Positions 1 through 6,419 of a stretch of 16,978 nt of DNA are shown piece by piece. Every line of letters starts with the position of its first letter. The first letter of the stretch is position 1. The translations under genes and the position numbers were made by a program. Below the pieces are notes generated by a model. The model searched no databases. It saw only the letters and a program-made list of their open reading frames with translations, and was not told the origin of the DNA. This DNA comes from Christensenellaceae bacterium (GTDB lineage Bacteria; Bacillota; Clostridia; Christensenellales; Aristaeellaceae). The stretch covers positions 1 to 16,978 of the forward strand of contig JADGQP010000021.1 of the NCBI GenBank assembly GCA_017881705.1. The letters run 5' to 3'.

Positions 1-44
1 ATACCCTCTTCTTATAACTTCTGTACAGTCTATGACAGCCAATT

Positions 45-163
45 AAAGCGGAGCATAGACAATCCCAAGCGAGTGCGATTCTGCTCCGCTTTGCTGCGGT
101 ATACACTACGCGGCGGCCCCAAAATAACTGTAGCTGTACACAGTTTTAGGCGGCCGCCGCGTA
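45..163. repeat. Two large inverted repeats downstream of the beta-helix gene
   Basis: Two inverted repeats lie side by side. The first pairs AAAGCGGAGCA (45-55) with TGCTCCGCTTT (82-92) around a 26-base loop. The second pairs TACGCGGCGGCC (107-118) with GGCCGCCGCGTA (152-163), and its loop contains a further weaker AACTGT/ACAGTT pairing. Both sit just beyond the stop codon of the minus-strand gene ending at 193, so they may end its transcript, although no long T-run follows on that strand. A role as a mobile-element end or dispersed repeat cannot be excluded because the window begins here. No gene is supported in 1-192. Confidence 0.55.
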
Positions 164-192
164 AGTTATGGCTGCGGACAACGGAGCGTAAG

Positions 193-1638
193 TTAGAAGG
201 TCACAGCGTAATCGCTGAAACTCGAAGCCACGCCAACATCGGTGAGGTCACAGCTGTTTTGGTAAGTGGACACGGTCACGCTATACTGGCTGGTGCCCTG
301 CACGAAAACAGTGCCATCGGTACCGATAATGGAAACGGTGTTGCCCGCGGCATCCACAATCGTGCCCTCGCTGTTTAGGTTAGTCACGACGCTATTGCCG
401 GTCACAACCCAACTGGATGTGCCATCCAGGTAGACGGTGCCATAGCTGTCCCCGCCTTCGCCGGCATTGGTTTCATCATCCAGCACAGCACCCGTGAGGG
501 TGCTCTGCTGCGTAACATACAGGTTGAGCTGGGAAATGCTGTCCCATATGATGTTGCCGTTCATCTGCTGAGAAATGGCGGTAAATTTGCAATCCGCGCC
601 GTTGGTGCCAGTGGTGCCCCAACCGCGCTGGTTTGCATTGCCGGTGCAGCGCAGGAAGTACTCGCTGCCATCCGACGCGGTAATGGTTACGCCGGAAAGG
701 ATAAATTCGCTCTGGGTGTTGGTGGTATAAAACAGTCCGCCGTTCTGAGAGGTCAGGCTGCCTCCCACCATTTCAAACTTGCCTTCGCCAACCGCCGAGT
801 CGCCGGACATGCTCTGATAAAGGATTACGGTCCAGGTGTTGTCGTTCTGTTCCAAATCGGGCATGTTGCCGGTAAGAGAAGTATCAAAAAGTCGAACCGT
901 GTTAAAGCCTTCCAAACAGAGCGCCTCGGAGCCGTTAGCAACCAGCGTTGCATTATTCACGGAGATGTCGGCAGTGCAGTACAGCGCGGGCGAACCGCTG
1001 CCGTTGCTTGTATATGTACCGCCGTCCACCACCATGGTGCCGCTTCCGCGATCGGAACGGATTGCCGCCGCGGAATCGCCGCTGGTTTCCACGGTCAGGT
1101 TTTTGGCATACAATGTGCCGCCGCCCGCCACATGGATACCGCCGGAGGTGTCCTTGTTGGTGGTGATGGTGGTATCGGATACGTAGGCTACGCCATCGCC
1201 GTAGGCGAACACGCCCGCGCCGCCCGCGGCATCTGTAATGATTGTGCTGCCGGAGAGGATTGCCGTGCCGCCAGTTACCAATAATGCGGCGCCCACGCCA
1301 TAGAAGCTGGAGTTGTCGCCACCGGTGCTATCCGATGATACCCGGGTTATGTTTGCGTTATCGAGGGTCGTGGTGCCATCGGTTACCAGGATGGCATTCT
1401 CGTCGGTTCCGGTGGAATCGTAGCTGCCAGAGGAGAGGGTGGTATCCGAACTGTACGTGTTTACGGCGTTATAGCTGCTGGGCTGACTGCTTTGCCCGCC
1501 AGGGGCTTGTCCGCCAGCGGCTTGCCCGCCGGTCATCGCCGGGGAAGTGCCGGACGGTGTGGACTGGTCTTCAGCAAGAGCCAGAAACGAAGTTGAGATA
1601 AGAACCAAGGAAACCAAAAGCGCAAGAAATTTCTTCAT
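193..1638 (-). CDS. Secreted right-handed beta-helix-like surface protein of unknown function
   Basis: This 481-residue protein starts at the ATG at 1638, which has GGAGG eight bases upstream; an in-frame ATG at 1659 has no such site. It opens with a signal peptide (MKK, hydrophobic stretch, predicted cut after LALA before EDQ). A Gly/Gln/Ser-rich linker with AAGGQAPGGQ follows, at about residues 35-55. The rest is a long series of short beta-strand turns rich in T, S, G and N, such as VDGGTYTSNGSGSPALYC, GGIHVAGGGTLYA and IRSDRGSG, which is how right-handed parallel beta-helix domains look. No lipobox, LPXTG motif or catalytic set is visible, so attachment to the cell is unclear. From memory, similar proteins (SSFYGVGAALL, NQRGWG) occur widely in gut Clostridia as hypothetical or adhesin-like proteins. 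Adhesion or polysaccharide binding is an inference. It diverges from the secreted-protein gene at 1987. Confidence 0.85.
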   Translation of the reverse strand: MKKFLALLVSLVLISTSFLALAEDQSTPSGTSPAMTGGQAAGGQAPGGQSSQPSSYNAVNTYSSDTTLSSGSYDSTGTDENAILVTDGTTTLDNANITRVSSDSTGGDNSSFYGVGAALLVTGGTAILSGSTIITDAAGGAGVFAYGDGVAYVSDTTITTNKDTSGGIHVAGGGTLYAKNLTVETSGDSAAAIRSDRGSGTMVVDGGTYTSNGSGSPALYCTADISVNNATLVANGSEALCLEGFNTVRLFDTSLTGNMPDLEQNDNTWTVILYQSMSGDSAVGEGKFEMVGGSLTSQNGGLFYTTNTQSEFILSGVTITASDGSEYFLRCTGNANQRGWGTTGTNGADCKFTAISQQMNGNIIWDSISQLNLYVTQQSTLTGAVLDDETNAGEGGDSYGTVYLDGTSSWVVTGNSVVTNLNSEGTIVDAAGNTVSIIGTDGTVFVQGTSQYSVTVSTYQNSCDLTDVGVASSFSDYAVTF

Positions 1639-1986
1639 CTTCAAAGCCTCCATTGTCATTCCATAGTTATTGTAGTAAGGTGTTTTGAAGGGACGGTGAA
1701 GGCAGTGCGAATTGTAAACACAATGTTTGTGATGTTTTAGGCTTTATATATTCAAGCATTCACCAAACAGGAAATGAATCCCTTCCAAATCACACTTCTA
1801 TGTAGGGTCACTCCGTCGACCTGCCTCCCTAAAAAGGGAATCCACATTGAAAGCGAGAAATAGACAGATGGCGGAGGAAACCTCCGGAGCGTAAGACCGA
1901 TTGGAAGCCTTAAGCCTTCCAATCGTATGTTAAAAAGCGGAATGCTTTCCACAGTCATCGGGAAAGAGAAATGAGAAGCAAAGTTT
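1639..1986. other. Divergent intergenic region with a chain of small hairpins
   Basis: No gene is seen here. It separates two divergent genes for exported proteins and must hold both promoters, but I see no convincing -35/-10 pair for either. Four short hairpins follow one another: TCCCT/AGGGA (1826-1839), CGGAGG/CCTCCG with an AAA loop (1872-1886), CGATTGGAAG/CTTCCAATCG (1898-1925), and AAAGC/GCTTT (about 1934-1948). A GTCGAC palindrome lies at about 1816. The run resembles the hairpin array at 6147-6372 in style, suggesting dispersed non-coding repeats or mRNA-leader structure for the plus-strand gene. Confidence 0.5.
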
Positions 1987-2724
1987 ATGAAACGCGGAAA
2001 AAGGTTCGCAAGCCTGCTGTTGGTGCTGAGTATGATGATTCCCTGCCTGTCCGTGGCGGAGGACGCCCCGCTGTTTAGCGCTGCGATAACCCTTCATGAG
2101 GGGATGGCCCCCCTAACTTTTACCGTTTACGACACGGGCACAAAGGACGCCGCTTCGGATGACGATTCCATTTACCGTATTCAAATAACCGGTTCGGTTG
2201 AGGGAACGATGAACCCGCTGCTGTTTGATTATTCCAATGGCGATGAAATGGTGCCGTTGCTGCAATTTGTGGATTTGAACTCGGATGGTTATCTGGACAT
2301 TGAAGCGCTGCATGTAGTAGGCGCTTCCAACCGTTATTCCACATACTTCCTGTATAACGAAACGGAAAAGCAGTTTGACGCGGCACCCGTGTTAAGCAAC
2401 CTGTCCAGCTACCAGATCTATCCCAAACAAAAGCTGATATTGAATTGGGAACACGACAGCGCGGTTACGGGCATATACACGCTGTACCGTTTTGTGGATG
2501 GAAAGCCGGTGCTTTGGCGTGAAGCGTCCGTGCTTTACGATGATCGGGACAATGGCGAATCCATACGCGAACTGGTTACGGAATACGACGGGAGCGGCCA
2601 TCAAACCGTGTTGCTGGACGATACGCACGGGGAATTTACCGACGAGAATGAATGGCTGCAGCGGCAGACGATTTGGCTTAAGCTGTTATGGACGGGGTTG
2701 GACGCAACGGAAACGCCCGAATAG
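1987..2724 (+). CDS. Secreted protein with a DxNxDGxxD calcium-loop (FG-GAP/XAC2610-like)
   Basis: This 245-residue protein begins with a signal peptide: MKRGKR, a hydrophobic core to about residue 22, and a likely cut at SVA before EDA. Cys20 is not in a proper lipobox, so it is probably released rather than lipid-anchored. Residues 96-104 read DLNSDGYLD, the Dx[DN]xDGxxD calcium-binding loop seen in FG-GAP/VCBS and XAC2610-type periplasmic or secreted proteins. The flanking beta-rich sequence, with conserved LLQFVDLN before and TYFLYN after, fits that family. The biochemical role is unknown. The ATG at 1987 gives a complete signal peptide but has only a weak purine-rich site upstream. The gene ends in TAG, showing that TAG is a real stop in this genome. 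It looks monocistronic. Confidence 0.8.
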   Translation: MKRGKRFASLLLVLSMMIPCLSVAEDAPLFSAAITLHEGMAPLTFTVYDTGTKDAASDDDSIYRIQITGSVEGTMNPLLFDYSNGDEMVPLLQFVDLNSDGYLDIEALHVVGASNRYSTYFLYNETEKQFDAAPVLSNLSSYQIYPKQKLILNWEHDSAVTGIYTLYRFVDGKPVLWREASVLYDDRDNGESIRELVTEYDGSGHQTVLLDDTHGEFTDENEWLQRQTIWLKLLWTGLDATETPE

Positions 2725-2834
2725 CCGCCTGCCCGAGCGCGGCTGATTCAACCATACCGCCTGTTGCGTGGCATATGGAGGGGAACTGAGCTCCGTTTTG
2801 AACCCCACGCTATAGGGATTAGGGCATATCTGGG

Positions 2835-2854
2835 AAGCCGGGCGTTCGGCTTTT
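2835..2854 (+). terminator. Weak hairpin terminator candidate
   Basis: AAGCCG (2835-2840) and CGGCTT (2847-2852) form a 6-bp stem with a 6-base loop, running into TTTT (2851-2854). It lies 110 bases past the stop of the plus-strand secreted-protein gene and could be its first terminator. Confidence 0.4.
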
Positions 2855-2981
2855 ACTGCGACGGATAGGCGGCAAAGCATCCAGTGGTATGCCTTCCGCT
2901 CATTACGGTATGTTGGGTGAAAGAGCATAATCATTCGCTTAAATCAGGCTGTCCAGGATTCGAGGCCCTAATTGAGTGCCT

Positions 2982-3025
2982 AAAAGGACGTCCATCCTGT
3001 TATGAGATGGACGTCCTTTTTCTTT
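2982..3025 (+). terminator. Strong, probably bidirectional rho-independent terminator
   Basis: A perfect 15-bp stem is formed by AAAAGGACGTCCATC (2982-2996) and its complement (3006-3020) with a 9-base loop. On the plus strand it runs into TTTTTCTTT. On the minus strand the stem ends in TTTT. It separates convergent genes and can serve both. Confidence 0.8.
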
Positions 3026-3092
3026 ATACAATCAACGTCGGGTCGTTCGGAACCGACGCCATGCCGCCGTCTGGCGTTTTTGGCCGATGTGT

Positions 3093-4207
3093 TTATTTTT
3101 TCTTGGGGGCTTGTGCCACAAGCGCGCGCAGGCTCGCCGACGGGGAAACGTCCAGTTCCTCTTTCAGGGCTGTTTCATAGTCCCGATAAGCCTTTTCAGC
3201 GGCGGCCTGCTGCTCCGCCCGAAGCCGAAGCCGTACCAGGCGCGTAACGGCCGCCTCGTCGCAGGGGTCGTATTGCAACAGCTGTTCCAACATCTTATTG
3301 GCGCGCTCAAGGTTATTTGGGCGCAATACAGGTCGCACAGGCGGTTTTGCAGGCGGCGATCATCTGCCTCCAGCCGCGTGCGCGCCGCGCTTGCCCATTG
3401 GTAGTTTTTATCCTCCAGGAACGGGCCGGTATACAGGGCGGCGGCTGCCTCCAGCGTGTCGGCGCTTAGGGCTGGCAGATTACGTATCGCCTGCTGAAAG
3501 CGGGTAACGTCGCAATCGACGGCAGTTGCGCTGAGGCTGTAACCGTCCAGCTCGCGCTGCAGAAGATCCGGAAAGCCCAGCTCCGTAAGCGCCGCGCGCA
3601 GATAGGTGCAGGTGACGCGAAAGAGGTTTACGGACTTGTCGGGATCCATCTCAGGCCACAGGGTTTCAATCATGCTTTCCTTGGTTTTTACTTTGCCTTG
3701 GTGGTACGCCAACAGGGTAAACAGTTCCTCCGTTTTCGCGGTTTTCCAACGGATGGTAAGCGCGGGCTGCGAAGGCACCGTAACGGAAAACGGCCCGAAG
3801 CATTTTACGCATATCGGCGGGGCCGCGCTCCCGATGGGCCGCGGCATGTTCAGCGTTGTCAGGTGGTTCACCTGCTCGTCCAGGGCTTCGCTGTCCAGAG
3901 GCTTTAACAGGTAACCTATCGCGTGCGCGCGAAAAGCGTCCAGTGCGTTTTGGCTGTAAACGGTCACGAAAACGATCCGCAGGAAGGGATCGAGCCGAAT
4001 CAGCCGTTCCGCCAGCTCCAGCCCGCTCATCTCCGGCATTTCAACGTCCAGAAAGGCCACGTCCACCGGATGGCTGCGCACATAGGCAAGCGCGTCTTCC
4101 GGATATTGAAACATATCCGCAACCGACAGGTTCGGGTTGACGGCCGCAATCCGGCCAAACCATTGCAGCGCCGTTTCCTCGTCATCCACGGCGATCGCGT
4201 GCAGCAT
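3093..4207 (-). pseudogene. REC + SARP/BTAD response regulator, frameshifted near its C-terminus
   Basis: This is a two-component response regulator with an intact receiver domain (residues 1-118): acidic pair D8/D9, phospho-acceptor D54 in FLDVEMP, T82 and K102 in LLKPL. An OmpR/SARP-like winged helix follows (about 130-225, ending RELDGYSLS), then a bacterial transcriptional activator domain (about 230 to the end). After Q297 the reading frame breaks at the AAA at 3316-3318. The original frame drifts into unrelated residues and stops at 3164. The neighbouring frame continues the family sequence (NNLERANKMLEQLLQYDP, then ALKEELDVSPS) to a stop at 3093. Restoring one base would give about 371 residues. 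The ATG at 4207 is chosen because a G-run (AAGGGGGGG) lies six bases upstream; ATGs at 4213 and 4240 are possible. Its kinase partner, immediately upstream, is truncated. The break could be a sequencing error; otherwise the effector half is damaged. Confidence 0.8.
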
Positions 4208-4223
4208 GGGCATCCCCCCCTTC

Positions 4224-4328
4224 TTATATCGGTATCTCAAAGCTCACGGAAGTTCCGACGCCGCTTTCGCTTTGGATGCTCAGGCCTTTTCCGTAAAGCC
4301 TCAAAAGGCGAGTGACCACCTGCTCCAG
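4224..4328 (-). pseudogene. C-terminal remnant of a sensor histidine kinase
   Basis: Reading the minus strand from 4328 gives 34 residues and a TAA stop (4224-4226), 16 bases before the response-regulator start. The sequence (LEQVVTRLLRLYGKGLSI, then QSESGVGTSVSFEIPI) matches the last part of a GHKL ATPase domain: the helix after the G-x-G-L box, then the closing S-x-x-G-x-GT-x-V-x-F-x-I-P strand pair. The spacing and order fit a kinase-regulator operon. Upstream of 4328 the frame gives FLTPV-type residues with no kinase similarity, because the sequence has switched to the inside of an opposite-strand surface-protein gene. Everything N-terminal (sensor, membrane segments, phospho-acceptor His, N box) is missing. 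Confidence 0.75.
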
Positions 4329-4335
4329 AAAAAGT

Positions 4336-6135
4336 GTGGGCACCTATATTGCAGCCATACACGACGGCGTTTTCGATGTTTATATCAGCGGCGTTGATAC
4401 TGGCAAGAAACTCACCATCAATGGAAATCCGGGAAGCGTTAGGGTTGATTACTACACGGTAAGCTACGCTGTAACCGATGACGGCACGGCTTCCGGCAGC
4501 ACCATCGCGGCCACGGCAGGCGGTACAGCCATTGCAAGCAGGGCGGTGGTACTGGCAGGCAGCAAGGTCGTTATCACCGCTACCGGTGCGGGCGCAACCA
4601 GCTATACCTATGCCTGGAGGGGTGCAGGCACCAGCGGCGAGACAACCGATACGCTGACCATTAATGCGATTAACAGCGGGGTGGACGCGGAGTGTTTAGT
4701 TACGGGAACGACCGCCTATGGTGCGACTGTACACACCTACATAGACGGTATATTTGGAAACATCAGCGGCGCGGTGGAATTGCGCCAGGGCGGCAGCACG
4801 GTGGCTACCTGCACCAGTACCGGCATGTTCGTGGGTACCTATACCGCAACCGTATACGACGGCATTTACAACGTTTACATCGGTGGCGTAGATACCGGCA
4901 AGACCCTTACCGTCAGCGGGGATTCGGGAAGCGCGAGAGTCGATTACTACACGGTAAGCGCCTTCGTAACCGATGCCGGTACGGCCTACGGCAGCAACAT
5001 CGATGCCACGGCGAACGGCACAGCCATCAACAGCGGCTGGGCGGTGGTTATGGAGGGCAGCGAGGTCATTTTTACCGCTACCGGTGCGGGCGCGACCGCT
5101 TATACCTACGAGTGGACAGGCACAGGCACCAACAGGGAAAAAACCGATACGCTGACCATTGCATCGCTTAGCGGCTCGGTGACCGTGTACTGCACCGTAA
5201 CGGACACCAGCACCTACCAGGCGACGGTTAATACAACCCTCGACGGCGTTGCGGCCAACGTGACCGGCAGTGTGGAACTGTGGCAAAGCGGAAGCCGGGT
5301 CGCCACCCTTACAAACAACAGAACAGGCGAGTATGTTGCCTCGTTGCCTAGCGGCCTGTACGATGTGTTTATTGGCGGCGTGGATGCTGGCGAAAACCTG
5401 GTTATCGACGGTGGCGCTAACAGCGCGACGGTGAACTACTTTACGGTTCACTTCGCGGTTGCGAACATCGGCGTGGCTTCCGGCAGCACCATCGCGGCCA
5501 CGGCAGGCGGCGCGGACATCACAAGCGGGGCCGTGCTGCTGGAAGGCAGCGAGGTCGTTATCACCGCCACCGGCGCGGGCGCGACAGCTTACGCCTATGC
5601 CTAGACGGGCGCGGGCACTAACGGGGAAATCACGAATACTTTAACGATTGCCAGCCTTTCGCAACCGGTGGACGCGCTATGCACGGTTATTGGCGCGGAT
5701 GAGCCGGGCGTTACCACTTACCAGGCTACGGGGATTACCAAGGACAGCACCACGCTTTCCGGCGACCTGACCTTTAACCGCAGCATCAAGACGCTGCTGG
5801 AACGCGGCTTTGTATACAGCGTTTCGCCCCATCCCACACTAACTTCCCCGAGCGTAGGGCGAGCGGTTGCAGGCGGCACCGGCCCGGGCTTATATACGGT
5901 CACGGTAACCGGACTTACGCCCGCCACAACTTATTACGCCTGCGATTATGTGACCGATGGCAGGAACACGATGTACGGCAACGAAATCCAGTTCACCACG
6001 CTCAAGGACGTGACGGTTGTGCCTCAAACCGGAGATAACAGCGATAACCGCGTATGGTGGCTGCTGGGCGGGCTGAGCGCGGCGGGTCTGATGTGGATGG
6101 CGCTCCAGAGAAAAAAGAAACCGGCCGAAAAGTAA
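4336..6135 (+). pseudogene. Repeat-rich sortase-anchored surface protein, 5'-truncated and with an in-frame TAG
   Basis: The reading frame enters in mid-repeat at VGTYIAAIHDG (4336), with no signal peptide or ribosome binding site, so the N-terminus is lost. Nearly three copies of a unit of about 165 residues follow. Each has a YDVYIGGVDTGK-type module ending in VDYYTV, then an Ig-like module with GSEVxxTATGAGATxYxYxW and TDTLTIASLSG. In the third copy the conserved Trp codon (TGG in copies 1 and 2) is TAG at 5602-5604. The same frame then continues the repeat and a fibronectin III-like domain (ERGFVYS, GLTPATTYYACDYVTDG). It ends with PQTGD, a membrane span (WWLLGGLSAAGLMWMAL) and the basic tail QRKKKPAEK, a sortase substrate layout. 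The intact parent would be a cell-wall adhesin or matrix protein. A complete copy may exist elsewhere in the genome. Confidence 0.8.
4444..5660 (+). repeat. Tandem coding repeats, unit about 492-495 bp
   Basis: The same codon stretch (GTTGATTACTACACGGTAAG and variants) recurs at 4444, 4939 and 5431, giving unit lengths of 495 and 492 bases. Copies 1 and 3 share an identical 36-base segment (4488-4523 and 5475-5510), while copy 2 differs there. That suggests intragenic conversion, or recent duplication of the outer copies. These repeats encode the alternating modules of the surface protein. Confidence 0.8.
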
Positions 6136-6146
6136 TCGCCGGTGAA

Positions 6147-6182
6147 TACGCAAAAAAGCGGCGTCAGCCGCTTTTTTGCGTA
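6147..6182 (+). terminator. Terminator of the surface-protein gene
   Basis: A 16-bp stem with loop GTCA pairs TACGCAAAAAAGCGGC with GCCGCTTTTTTGCGTA, 11 bases after the stop codon. The six Ts lie within the stem. The core AAAAAAGCGGC/GCCGCTTTTTT is repeated in the terminator at 6347-6372. Confidence 0.75.
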
Positions 6183-6189
6183 GACTGTC

Positions 6190-6308
6190 AAAAAAGTGGT
6201 CTTCGCCACTTTTTGATCTTCGGGTATTGTTTGCGGCAGAGCCGCAAACTCCCCGCCCGACCGGCAAAGCCGGTCGATACGAGTGGCAATCAGAGGGCTG
6301 CGGCCCTC
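6190..6308. repeat. Four tandem short hairpins between convergent genes
   Basis: After the first terminator come AAAAAGTGG/CCACTTTTT (6191-6214), GTTTGCGGC/GCCGCAAAC with AGA loop (6229-6249), CGACCGGC/GCCGGTCG with AAA loop (6258-6276), and GAGGGC/GCCCTC with TGCG loop (6293-6308). With the flanking terminators this makes six hairpins in 226 bases. The first could be a back-up terminator on either strand. The others, with 3-4-base loops, look like a structured RNA or repeat element. No gene is present. Confidence 0.6.
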
Positions 6309-6346
6309 CGATACCTCCGGAAAGCAGGCTAATTTGACAAGCTCTG

Positions 6347-6372
6347 AAAAAAGCGGCTTATGCCGCTTTTTT
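6347..6372 (-). terminator. Terminator of the amidohydrolase gene
   Basis: AAAAAAGCGGC (6347-6357) and GCCGCTTTTTT (6362-6372) form a perfect 11-bp stem with a 4-base loop. On the minus strand it lies 47 bases past the amidohydrolase stop at 6420. The arms are the same as those of the opposing terminator at 6147-6182. Confidence 0.7.
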
Positions 6373-6419
6373 GCTGTCGAAGAAGGATAGGCCGTTTGAC
6401 CCGGCCGATTCCCGGCGGC

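Larger units (their letters stand above)
2725..3092. other. Convergent intergenic region with terminators
   Basis: No coding gene is supported here. It lies between a plus-strand gene ending at 2724 and a minus-strand regulator ending at 3093. It contains the weak hairpin at 2835-2854, the strong hairpin at 2982-3025, and a further CGTCGG/CCGACG inverted repeat (3036-3058). Nothing resembling a tRNA or a small protein with its own ribosome binding site was found. Confidence 0.5.

Noticed and set aside
2940..2975. Possible tRNA T-arm-like sequence
   Set aside because: The GGATTCGAGGCC stretch does not fit the T-loop consensus, and no acceptor, D or anticodon arms can be drawn around it.
4312..4335. 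Start codon of the surface protein at 4312
   Set aside because: The first codons here are the antisense of the kinase end. No ribosome binding site or signal peptide is present, so the frame is open only by chance before the junction.
4300..4360. Insertion sequence or phage attachment site at the junction
   Set aside because: No transposase, terminal inverted repeat, target duplication or tRNA end is visible near the switch point.
5602..5604. TAG read as an amino acid by code change
   Set aside because: The gene ending at 2724 uses TAG as its stop, and only one internal TAG is seen, at a codon that is TGG in sister repeats.
4444..5660. CRISPR-like array
   Set aside because: The repeats are about 495 bases long, coding and degenerate, unlike short exact repeats with unique spacers.
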